Assembly: GCF_029625295.1 (NCBI RefSeq)
Contig: NZ_CP121112.1
Span: 4,836,001-4,900,000, forward strand
Source of the DNA: Flavobacterium gyeonganense
GTDB taxonomy: Bacteria > Bacteroidota > Bacteroidia > Flavobacteriales > Flavobacteriaceae
DNA length: 64,000 nucleotides
Direction: 5' to 3'
Numbering within the stretch: the first letter of the stretch is position 1; each line of letters opens with the position of its first letter. Positions 55,911 through 64,000 of the stretch are shown here, piece by piece. The notes beneath the pieces are model-generated. The model did no database searches. It was given only the letters and a program-made list of their open reading frames with translations, and had not been told where the DNA came from. Position numbers and translations under genes: made by a program.

Positions 55911-57263
55911 TTATTTGTGTAAATTGTTTTTCCCTTCAACTTTTAACTGTATAGCGCTGTCGTTTATCTGAAACTGATTGTCTTTCAACAATAAAATCAC
56001 TTCGGCTCCAGCCAATAAAACCGGACCGTAACCATGAGCTGCAAAAACATTTATCGGACGATAATAGTAAAACGCAGGATCAAAACCCATTCCGGTTCCT
56101 ACACAGGTTCCTTCAACCTGACCTTTATCATTTACTTTCGAAGCAACAGCATTCCAACCCAATAAAACAGCAGGCCCATAGGTCATTTTATCGACGTATC
56201 CACGATTAATAGCTCTTGCTATTGAATACGTATAAATGGCAGTAGCAGAAGTTTCCAGATACGAATCATTTCTATCCAGTAACTGATGCCAAAATCCGGT
56301 TCCATGCTGATATCGCACTAATCCGGCAATATGCTTTTGAAGCTGTGCCAAGACCTGAGGGTATCCGGGATGATTTTTAGGTAAAACTTCAAGTAATTCC
56401 ACCATAGTCATTATTGCCCAGCCATTTGCCCTTGCCCAGTGAAACTGTGGATGCACTTCCATAGATTCAACCCAGCCGTGCATGTAAATTCCTTTTTGAT
56501 CGTTAAACATTCTTTTAGAAAACTGATTTACCTGTTTTACGGCATCATCGAAATATTGTGAATCACCTGTATAGGCCCCCATTTGAGCCAAAGCAGGCAC
56601 ACTCATAAACATATCATCCAGCCAAAGCGTATTGTCCTGAGGCCTGTTTCGTGCTAAAGTTCCGTCATTTAATCGAAACTGCTCCTTACTGATAAAATGG
56701 ATGTAATTATTAACTAAAGGATCTATATTGGCTTTTAAGCCATCTTTTTTGGCTTTGATAAAGGCAGCACAAAGCGCTCCGGCAAAATCTAATGCTTCCG
56801 GATGGAGCGTTTTAAGCATATCATTATCTTTGATGTTTTTTTCCTGAATATTTTCGGCAACGTCAGCGATTAACTGTATTCTCTTATTCGAATAATCTGC
56901 AAAATATTTTTCACCTGTAGCCTTAGAAGCTAAAAGCATTCCTGCGTATGTAACACCCCATTCATAACTGGTCAGCCTAAATGCTCCCGGTTCAAAAATG
57001 ATGTCTTCTTTGTTTTTTTTATAATCTTTAATTTCAGCTTTTGTTGTTGCATTTATAATTTTTGCAGCCGAATTTTTATCTAAAAAATTGTAAACTCTGT
57101 CCAATACCTCTTTTATATTTTTCTTTTGTGGAATGACATAAGGGGTTGGATAATCCGGCTGCATCAAATGTAATGGTGTTGTGGCATCATTAGTTTGGGC
57201 ATTTACCGAAGTAATTATTCCCAAAGCAAAAAGGGTAATAATTTTTGTTGCTTTATAGTTCAT
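55911..57263 (-). CDS. Unsaturated rhamnogalacturonyl hydrolase, GH105
   Basis: A 450-residue (alpha/alpha)6-barrel enzyme with a signal peptide (ITLFALGIITSVNAQ). GH105 hallmarks are LWLDDMFMSVPALAQMG, whose Asp pair hydrates the unsaturated uronate, and HFHWARANGWAIMT-type sequence (here PQFHWARANGWAIMTMVELL). YSIARAINRGYVD and the late CVGTGMGFDPAFYYYRP complete the site. It removes the unsaturated galacturonate left at the chain end by PL11. It follows the GH106 gene by 50 nt and precedes PL22 by 1 nt. Confidence 0.93.
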   Translation of the reverse strand: MNYKATKIITLFALGIITSVNAQTNDATTPLHLMQPDYPTPYVIPQKKNIKEVLDRVYNFLDKNSAAKIINATTKAEIKDYKKNKEDIIFEPGAFRLTSYEWGVTYAGMLLASKATGEKYFADYSNKRIQLIADVAENIQEKNIKDNDMLKTLHPEALDFAGALCAAFIKAKKDGLKANIDPLVNNYIHFISKEQFRLNDGTLARNRPQDNTLWLDDMFMSVPALAQMGAYTGDSQYFDDAVKQVNQFSKRMFNDQKGIYMHGWVESMEVHPQFHWARANGWAIMTMVELLEVLPKNHPGYPQVLAQLQKHIAGLVRYQHGTGFWHQLLDRNDSYLETSATAIYTYSIARAINRGYVDKMTYGPAVLLGWNAVASKVNDKGQVEGTCVGTGMGFDPAFYYYRPINVFAAHGYGPVLLAGAEVILLLKDNQFQINDSAIQLKVEGKNNLHK

Positions 57264-57313
57264 GGTTAGTATGTTAGTTGATATTATTGTTTATTGTTTA
57301 AAACATGAAAATT

Positions 57314-60300
57314 TTACTTACTATTTTTTAAATCCCAAATGTCTTCTATGCTTATCTGAACAGGTCCAATTAAGCCCGATTCTAATAATGGGGTATTCTT
57401 TTCAAAGAAATCTACTGTGCAAAAAGTAATACGATTTTTACTTGGACGTCGCGTTTTATTAATAACCCATTCCGGTATTTCCTGAAGGTTCCGTCCAATT
57501 ACCGGAGCAGGCTGAACATAAGGAAAGTCGCGAACAGGTCCCCAAACGCAATCTTCAGGTTCATTTTTATCACCTATCATTCGATTTGGCCAAAGGTTCG
57601 TAACTATTACTTGCAGTTCATTTTCTCCTGATTTGAAATAATCAGTTATATCTGCAGAAAATGGCGGCTTCCAGATCAAGGCGACTTTTTTCTGATTGAC
57701 TGTAACTGTGGCAACATTTTTAACTTTTCCTAAATCTAAGAAAACACGTTTATTATTTTTAAGTTGTTTCGAATTGATTTTAAATGATTTTTTATAAGTA
57801 ACAGTCCCTGAAAAAAAACGAATACCGGTATCTGTATGTAATGGCCATGAAATCAATTTATCAAAATAAGCTGAAGGTACTGCTCCGCGATTTGCTTCAA
57901 AACTAACATTCCAATTATCATTTAAAAAAAATGTTTCGGGTTCTTTACTTTGCTTTATCGTAGTTGTTTTATTGTCTTTAAAACTTACTTTGTAAATTCC
58001 TTTTTTATTCAAAATCAATTTATTATCACTTACTATGTGAAGTTTATTTTTTACATCGGCTCCATTTATCGATATTGCCCTAACCGGATTTGAATTACTT
58101 TCACTTTTTTTACGAAATACAATAAAACAGGAACCATTAGCTTCCAAATCAAGGGAAACTGAAGTTTGATTTTTATTGTTTTCCCAAATTAATACATCGG
58201 TCATTTTTCCGGATACAGGATCCCAAAGTTCCGGCTTCCTATCTTTTATTCTGAAGTTGATTCGGTATGATTTGCTCTCTGATGTTGGGTTGGAAATAAA
58301 GTAGTAATCTTCATTTTTATCATTTCGATGAATCCAATTAAGATCTTTTTCATTGTCTAACACTTCCACATCTTTTGAGATTTCTTCTAATGCCAAAACC
58401 TCTTGTGCGGAATAGCCGCTATATACTTTGCCTTTACCAATATTAAGTATCCTTTTTTCTGATTTTTTTCTCCAAATGACCCAAACAAACGTTCACTAAT
58501 ACTTTTTATTTCAAGAGTATTTTCAATTGATTTGTTTAAACCTGGACTTCCTGCAAATCCATTTCCAACAACAACAGCGCCATCGTTCACCAATTTTTCT
58601 ATTTTTCCGGCCAGTTCTGTTTCCAGCTTGCAATCGTTTGGCAGTATCAGTATTTTATAAGTCATACCATCAGGAAGTACTAACTTATTATCCTTAACGG
58701 AGAAACGCGTCAATAGTTCTTTTTCGTTGCAGATGTCTCCTTTATAGCCTCCCGGAATAAAGGTTTTCTTTTGTCTTGATAACTGTAAATAACATATATC
58801 GCTGACAAACAATCCTTTTTGAAGGAGAAGCTGACAGCGGGATACATATTGTATCCATTCCGCCGCTCCATGATCCCACCAGGTTTGTGATGGTCCGAAT
58901 TGTGTTCCCCACCATCCCATTGTCATTCCTGGTTTTAGGTGTGGCCACGGCTGATGCGCACTTGCATGGAGTACAAAAAGATTTACGCCTTCACAAAATG
59001 CCAGATCTCCGGTTGCTTTCAAATCGGCTAAATCATTTTGAAAAGCATATTGGGGTTGTCCGGTGAAAGCTTCTGCTGCCACAATTTTTTTTCCGTTGAC
59101 GTGCGCGTTGCTGGCAACAGGTAAAATAGAATCCCATCCCCAGGTTGCTGGTTTTGTCCAGAATTCGCACATTACCATATCACCAATTCCACGAATAGCC
59201 GTTTCATCGAAATTTTTCTTTCCCGTTCCATAAGGTTCACATAAAAATTCCAGTCCCGGAGTTTTATGTATTAATTGTTCAAGATAACCATAATAGTTAT
59301 CGGCATAAAGTTCATTGATAGTACGTTGCATATCATACTTGAAACGTTCTGTACTATCTTTTGACTCAATAGTATATCCTGCTTTAACCAAAAGCCAAGG
59401 AAGTAATTCATAGCCTCTGCGGTTTTTAAATTCTGCTGCCATTTTAGGAGTCCAGTCTTGAAAACCAGCTTCATAACTATCAATTTCGATTCGTTTGAAA
59501 GTTTTTCCACTATGTTTACCAGCCAAGTCTAATAGTTTTTTCGGATATAAAGCCCAAAATTTATCAAGGGCATTTCGGTTCATTTTGTCCACTTCCAAAC
59601 CTTGTCCGGAAACTGGAGCCGTCATATTCATTTCTCCTGTAGTGGTATGTCCAAAACGAAGTATTTCCCACTGCCCTTCCGGTAATGCTTTATTTAATCG
59701 GTCATCTTTATCAAGTCCGTCAGTAATAACAATTATATTCTCTTTCGTCAGATTCTCTTTTCCTTTTGGTATAGCAATCAGGCATATATCTTTATAATAA
59801 TTCCATTTAGCTTCAATTTCTGCTTTTGCGATAATACTCCCCTTAGCTGTTTTTCCGGAAACTGATGTTTTAGCCCAAATCAGTTTTTGCATGGAATCTT
59901 CTACCTTCAAGTCCGGAGCACCACTGGATGACCATCCGGGGTTGTTATGGGTTCCAAAATCCATACCTAATCGCTGGCATTCCTCTAATGAAAATTGCAT
60001 TAAGTCATTCCATTGATCTCCTAAAACAGTAATATTTGGATCGGTAATATCGGCTTCAGAACCACCTACCAAAAATTGCTGGACATTTTTTATACCTACT
60101 TTTTTAAATGCTTCCAAATCAGATGTAATTCCTTCTTTAGTAACACAGCCATTCATCCATTGCCATAAAATATAAGGAGTTGGTCCATTTGCATCTGCAA
60201 AATCTTTCGCTATTTGATCATCATCTGAATTATTATCCTTTATAATAAATGATGCATTTACTATCAAAATCGACAATAATAACATTAAAGCCAGTGCTTT

Positions 60301-60321
60301 TATAAAAAATTTAATTTTCAT
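57314..60321 (-). pseudogene. Alpha-L-rhamnosidase, GH106, frameshifted
   Basis: As given this is two frames, 60321-58387 and 58396-57314. One added A in the A7 run (T run 58463-58469) restores FGEKKSEKRILNIGKGKVYS and a 1002-residue protein. Signal segment: ALALMLLLSILIVNASF. GH106 signatures are PYILWQWMNGCVTKEGITSD, GTHNNPGWSSSGAPDLKVED, RIEIDSYEAGFQDWTPKM, MVMCEFWTKPATWGWDSILP and HASAHQPWPHLKPGMTMGWW. The C-terminal beta-domains end in the NLWPNRMIGD type segment. It releases alpha-linked L-rhamnose, feeding RhaT. All key segments are on the 5' fragment; the break lies near residue 620. Confidence 0.88.
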
Positions 60322-60355
60322 CTATTTTACCATTTAAAGGTTAAAAACGGTTAGA

Positions 60356-61639
60356 TTACTTATTGACAGTAACAGTAATTTTCGCAGAAAGCTGTTTCGC
60401 TAAACTGGTCACATAATTGCTAAAATAAGCTGAGTCTTTAAAGTTTTTATCAGCGCTCAATTCCCATCCAGCTATTGGATAATAACTAATTGGCTGGTTG
60501 TTTTTTGTACTTACTTTTATCAAATAAGAATTGGTCAGTTTGCCTGTTTTTGGAGCTTCGATATAACCTTTGTAAGCCTCTTTTGGAATAATTATAGCCG
60601 TTCCCAGAATCCACTGACGCTCATAGGTTAATTTATCATGAAGAATAAAACAAACATAATCACCTGAATCAACAACCTGCAACGGATTCTGATTATTAAT
60701 ATTCGAAAATGCAATAGTGAGTGTCTCATTCCCTTTAAGACCGTTTAAGGAAACAGTGTTTTTATATCCGTACATTCCAGGCCAGATTGAAGCCGTTTCC
60801 TGTACCTGATATTTGTTTCCTGAAGCCTGCCAGTTTTGATATTTATAACTTAAAACCGAATTTACCGGACCTTCGCTTACAATTTTGAAAGTCGTTTTTT
60901 CAACGTTATTTATCGTATCATTGATCAAAATTCCAAGTCTGTTGATTTCATTCCCAACAATTAATCCATAACCGCCTAATCCGGCTGAGGTTCCAACAGG
61001 AAAAATATCCCTTCCCCAATCGTGCATCTGATGGTAATTGTCTTCTACGGCACCTTTACTGTTGATACCTACATTTTCAGGTGTGATTCCGGGAGTTCTT
61101 TTACCAAAAACGTCTTTACAATTTCTTCCGTCCAGATAATGCCTAAAACCTACTTTATCATTTTCCCAGGTGGGGCCATCGGTCTGGTATTTTTGAAAAC
61201 CTAATTTTTTATACACCTGATTTGCCAACAAAACCTCTTCTGTTGCTGGCTGTACCGGCAAATTTTCTGCTTCTCTTTTTCCAAATCGGGCGCTGGTTTT
61301 CACAACATATTTAGGATCAACATCTGACCATTTCAGTTCAACTGTTTTCTTTTCTTTTGCAGAAAAATCAGCTACAAAAAACAATTCATCCCATTTTCCG
61401 TCACCATCGAGATCATTTACCTGAGCCGGAATGGTATCTGAATTCTGTAAAAGGATTGGAAAAGATTTTTCGCCACCTTTTGCCTTAAGCTTACTTCTTT
61501 TTATTAAAACCGCTTTTTGAGGCAATTCCAAATCCGAATTATTAGTTAAAACAATTTTAGCCGATTGTGATTTTTGAGCTTTACAACTTATAAAAATCAT
61601 AGCCGATAAAGCTATTGAAAGACAGAGTTTCGATTTCAT
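60356..61639 (-). CDS. DUF4861 family lipoprotein
   Basis: A 427-residue protein with a lipoprotein signal (ALSAMIFISC, Cys20). The DUF4861 pattern is visible: VLTNNSDLELPQKAVLIKRS, VNDLDGDGKWDELFFVADFS, GWELSADKNFKDSAYFSNYV, and a conserved YHQMHDWGRDIFPVGTSAGL core. Members recur in uronic-acid polysaccharide loci of Bacteroidota. The conserved His/Asp/Tyr core suggests an enzyme acting on pectic or other uronides, but I know of no settled activity. It sits 35 nt before GH106 in the same operon. Confidence 0.78.
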   Translation of the reverse strand: MKSKLCLSIALSAMIFISCKAQKSQSAKIVLTNNSDLELPQKAVLIKRSKLKAKGGEKSFPILLQNSDTIPAQVNDLDGDGKWDELFFVADFSAKEKKTVELKWSDVDPKYVVKTSARFGKREAENLPVQPATEEVLLANQVYKKLGFQKYQTDGPTWENDKVGFRHYLDGRNCKDVFGKRTPGITPENVGINSKGAVEDNYHQMHDWGRDIFPVGTSAGLGGYGLIVGNEINRLGILINDTINNVEKTTFKIVSEGPVNSVLSYKYQNWQASGNKYQVQETASIWPGMYGYKNTVSLNGLKGNETLTIAFSNINNQNPLQVVDSGDYVCFILHDKLTYERQWILGTAIIIPKEAYKGYIEAPKTGKLTNSYLIKVSTKNNQPISYYPIAGWELSADKNFKDSAYFSNYVTSLAKQLSAKITVTVNK

Positions 61640-61662
61640 TATTCTTATTTTTATTTTACTAC

Positions 61663-62745
61663 TTATTTTACGGCAACATCCCAGATTTTTGATAATCTTG
61701 ATTTTCCTTTTGGACCTGAAATATCTAAAACTACGATATATTTTCCGGCCTCTTTATATTCATGAACCGGATTTTTTTCTGATGAAAAATTCCCATCGCC
61801 AAAATCCCATTTATAAGATTCAATTTCGCCTACAGACTGATCGATGAAAGCTACCGTTCTTTTGTTTTTATCAATTACATTGAACGTCCATTTAGCATTG
61901 ATTTGCTTTTGGAATTGTTTTTCCAAAGGCATTAATTTAAACGGAAGACTGTAAGAAGCATTTCCATACATGGTATGTTCTTTGGACAGGTTCCAGAAAC
62001 CGTTGTTTTTTTCGTTATTTACATCATCATAATCAATGATTGCCCAGCAAAGTCCGATGTTTTTATTTTCCTCCAAAATTGATTCAACAGCTCTGGAAGG
62101 ATCGTTTCCTGCATAATCAAATGGCGTAATCCAAAATTCTAATGTCAGTTTTCCTGATTCTCCCGCTTTAAAATTATAATATGTAGCAGCATTTGCATAT
62201 GGCAGTTCCTTGATCCATGGTTGGCTTCCCCAGACTAATGTCCAGTCTTTACCTTCTGCAGGAGTAAAAATATGGTAGTTTTGCGCATGAACGCCGTGAT
62301 ATGAAAAATAGGCATCCATAGTATTTGTCAATGCTTTATTAGGGTGAAACCGGTCTATAAATGGTCCGCCCGACTGATCTGCATCAACAATCACTTCAAA
62401 TGTATCATTATGTAGTCCCGGAAGAGAAAAATCCCAATAATCATCATAAGCTTCATACAAAAAATAGAGACGGTTCAATCCTTTTACCCAGGCCACTTTT
62501 ACGCTTACATCTAAGTTTTTAGGATTTGCTTTTGCATGTTTTCCGCTGTCTTCCCATAGCTGATCCATTCCGACAATATAACTTTCAGGAACCATTTTCC
62601 AGTCGTCTGTTTTTCCGTCAATAGTTGGAATTTTATTCGCCGGAAACTGAAAAACTTTAAAAGTTCTGGCGTCTTGTGACCAGCATTGAAACAAAGTACA
62701 GAACAGTATCGTCAAAAAAAATGTATTTTTTATATAAAGTCTCAT
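61663..62745 (-). CDS. CBM9-like and PKD-domain secreted protein
   Basis: A 360-residue exported protein (signal in FFLTILFCTLFQCWSQ). Residues about 30-265 resemble the CBM9/DOMON-like sugar-binding beta-sandwich: IPTIDGKTDDWKMVPE, NRLYFLYEAYDDYWDFSLPG, NDTFEVIVDADQSGGPF. Residues about 285-355 form a PKD domain (YKWDFGDGNFSSEKNPVHEY). No type IX C-terminal sorting signal is evident. It probably binds pectic sugar at the cell surface or in the periplasm. It is 23 nt before DUF4861 and in the same operon. Confidence 0.8.
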   Translation of the reverse strand: MRLYIKNTFFLTILFCTLFQCWSQDARTFKVFQFPANKIPTIDGKTDDWKMVPESYIVGMDQLWEDSGKHAKANPKNLDVSVKVAWVKGLNRLYFLYEAYDDYWDFSLPGLHNDTFEVIVDADQSGGPFIDRFHPNKALTNTMDAYFSYHGVHAQNYHIFTPAEGKDWTLVWGSQPWIKELPYANAATYYNFKAGESGKLTLEFWITPFDYAGNDPSRAVESILEENKNIGLCWAIIDYDDVNNEKNNGFWNLSKEHTMYGNASYSLPFKLMPLEKQFQKQINAKWTFNVIDKNKRTVAFIDQSVGEIESYKWDFGDGNFSSEKNPVHEYKEAGKYIVVLDISGPKGKSRLSKIWDVAVK

Positions 62746-62813
62746 AAGTCTGTTTTATTTTTTTGTCTTTCCTGATCTAATTGGGATAAAAATATGACGA
62801 ATCACAAAAATAA

Positions 62814-63128
62814 TTAATCTAAATGAAAAACTTCCTTCAGACCAATTGCAACTGGAGAATTATCAGGATTAGTTTCCATAATATCACCCATATAAGCCCA
62901 CCATTTTTTTACAATAGGATGGTTCGGCAGAAGATCAAAGTCAAAATCAGCATTTATTTTTTGAACGGCAAAAAGTATGAGTGTTTCTTCATCCAGAAAA
63001 ATACTGTAATCCTGTATACCAGTTTCTGAAAGGAGGCTTGCTAATTCAGGCCAGATCTCGTCATGTCGCTTTTTATACTCCGCTTCGAAGCCCGGTTTTA
63101 ATTTCATTTTAAAAGCATTTCTTACCAT
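62814..63128 (-). CDS. rhaM: L-rhamnose mutarotase
   Basis: A 104-residue RhaM-family protein that interconverts the alpha and beta anomers of L-rhamnose, the second supplying the form used by the isomerase. The family pattern is complete: FKMKLKPGFEAEYKKRHDEI with the catalytic His22, WPELASLLSETGIQDYSIFL and HPIVKKWWAYMGDIMETNPD. It is cytoplasmic, yet lies among secreted-enzyme genes, which ties this operon to rhamnose use. It starts 137 nt after the GH43-like gene. Confidence 0.95.
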   Translation of the reverse strand: MVRNAFKMKLKPGFEAEYKKRHDEIWPELASLLSETGIQDYSIFLDEETLILFAVQKINADFDFDLLPNHPIVKKWWAYMGDIMETNPDNSPVAIGLKEVFHLD

Positions 63129-63265
63129 AATTTTTAATTTTTTAAAGAGTATTTTTCTAAGATATTTACATTATTTTGAAGATAAACGAAGAAATCATTT
63201 CAAATATCCCGCCTTTTGAAGCAGTAAATAAATACGTTTCTTTTCCGTTTTGAAATAATAAACAA

Positions 63266-64000
63266 TTAATGTTTTAGGCTAATCTTTACCGGTTTGTCTC
63301 TGTCACAGAATATCTCACCATTATTATATTCCAATTCAGCGACCTGTATCGAACTTCTTCTGGTTTCGAAATTGTCGATCCCTTTATTTTCAGGAATCCT
63401 TCCCGGATGTGTAAAGTAGAAAACATAGGCTCTGTCCTCATTTACAACAACATCTGCATGTCCGCCAATTACTTTATCATCTGTTCCCGTTCCCGGAATC
63501 TGAAGAATGTTTTGTTCCTGTCTTTTCCAGTTTATAAAATCATCTGAAGAAAAAACAGCAAGGCCTCTCCACGGATCTGTAATCATCCAGTTTTTTCCTT
63601 TCCATCTAAAAATTTTAGGTCCTTCTCCCCTGTCTTTTACCACTTTTTTTCCGCTGTCTGTCCAATGATACAAATCTTTACTTTCGGCATAATAAATTGA
63701 TTTTCCGTCATTTTCATTATTGTAGTACATACGCCAGTTTCCGTCAGGCAATTGAAAAACAGAAGCATCAATACAGCGTTCTGATGCGAGTTTTAGTTGT
63801 GATTCGAATTTCCAGTCAATTAGATTTTTACTTGTCAAATGCACAATATATCTCGGATGTTTCCAATCTTCAAAAATACCCGGAACAATTGTCAAATACA
63901 TATGGTATTTGTTTTTGTGCTTAATAACTTCCGGAGCCCAATACGTTACATCTTTAATGATATAATCGATATTACAGTTGGTTTTGTATTTCCAATGCGC
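63266..64000 (-). CDS. Family 43-like glycoside hydrolase, 5' end beyond window
   Basis: The open frame continues to the window edge (codons AHWKYKTNCNIDYIIKDVTY WAPEV at 64000 downward), so the N-terminus is missing. An internal ATG at 63901 is not the start. At least 244 residues are visible. GH43/GH32-type propeller motifs are VTYWAPEVIKHKNKYHMYLT, CIDASVFQLPDGNWRMYYNN with the Asp, EGPKIFRWKGKNWMITDPWR with the catalytic-type Glu, and VIGGHADVVVNEDRAYVFYF. It likely acts on an arabinose-, xylose- or galactose-containing side chain. It is the most upstream gene seen in the PL22-rhaM operon. Confidence 0.8.
   Translation of the reverse strand, partial: AHWKYKTNCNIDYIIKDVTYWAPEVIKHKNKYHMYLTIVPGIFEDWKHPRYIVHLTSKNLIDWKFESQLKLASERCIDASVFQLPDGNWRMYYNNENDGKSIYYAESKDLYHWTDSGKKVVKDRGEGPKIFRWKGKNWMITDPWRGLAVFSSDDFINWKRQEQNILQIPGTGTDDKVIGGHADVVVNEDRAYVFYFTHPGRIPENKGIDNFETRRSSIQVAELEYNNGEIFCDRDKPVKISLKH

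Noticed and set aside
1852-58469. Programmed ribosomal frameshifting or phase variation as explanation for the broken genes
   Set aside because: The runs are short and varied (A4 to A8), occur in unrelated genes, and always need one added base. There is no common slippery heptamer with a downstream structure. Sequence error is simpler.

Overview
The window is AT-rich DNA from a member of the Bacteroidota, most likely Flavobacterium or a close relative. The evidence is a SusC/SusD pair, a Bacteroidota-type VgrG, many secreted proteins whose signal peptides end in FSQ or FAQ, and promoters of the TTTG-N17..19-TAnnTTTG type. Most of it is a locus for degrading pectin, chiefly rhamnogalacturonan, and for catabolising the L-rhamnose released.

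Layout. (1) 1-6310, minus strand: a type VI secretion island. It has vgrG behind a good promoter, a 55-codon gene, a large protein with a lysozyme-like segment (candidate effector), and four small downstream genes, mostly envelope proteins, joined by start/stop overlaps. (2) 6391-19127, minus strand: rhaT, rhaD (aldolase-dehydrogenase fusion), terminator, rhaI, rhaB, lutA, a GH28 gene, lutB, lutC, an SDR oxidoreductase and uxuA, closed by a terminator. This converts rhamnose to DHAP and L-lactate, L-lactate to pyruvate, and fructuronate to KDG. (3) 19329-20369, plus strand: a divergent GntR-type regulator. (4) 20513-29738, plus strand: ECF sigma factor, FecR anti-sigma, SusC with an STN domain, SusD, a SusE-position lipoprotein and a MauG-like di-haem peroxidase. 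(5) 29785-64000: pectin enzymes on both strands. These are PL11, a GH65-like protein, a DUF4450 protein, three SGNH esterase domains in two genes, two GH2 enzymes, a sulfatase, GH115, GH28, GH43, PL22, GH105, GH106, DUF4861, a CBM9-like/PKD protein, rhaM and a second GH43-like gene cut by the window edge.

Two features cut across the regions. First, a near-palindromic 15-mer, TAGTACAGGATACTA, lies 17-18 nt upstream of a TAnnTTTG-like -7 element, always in the same orientation. It occurs before rhaT, the SGNH gene at 38172, the GH43 gene and the GH2 gene at 51533, with a weaker case before the DUF4450 gene. None of these promoters has an obvious -33 TTG, so this looks like an activator-dependent regulon joining transport to enzyme secretion. 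Second, nine genes are broken as given. All nine carry at least one apparent single-base loss, nearly always in an A/T run, and restoring one base (two in the effector) rebuilds a full-length protein. The 91-codon gene also has an in-frame stop. The even distribution over housekeeping-type and accessory genes points to base-calling errors more than gene decay.

No tRNA, rRNA, CRISPR array or complete transposon was seen. Once broken genes are joined, no gene-free stretch exceeds 300 bases.
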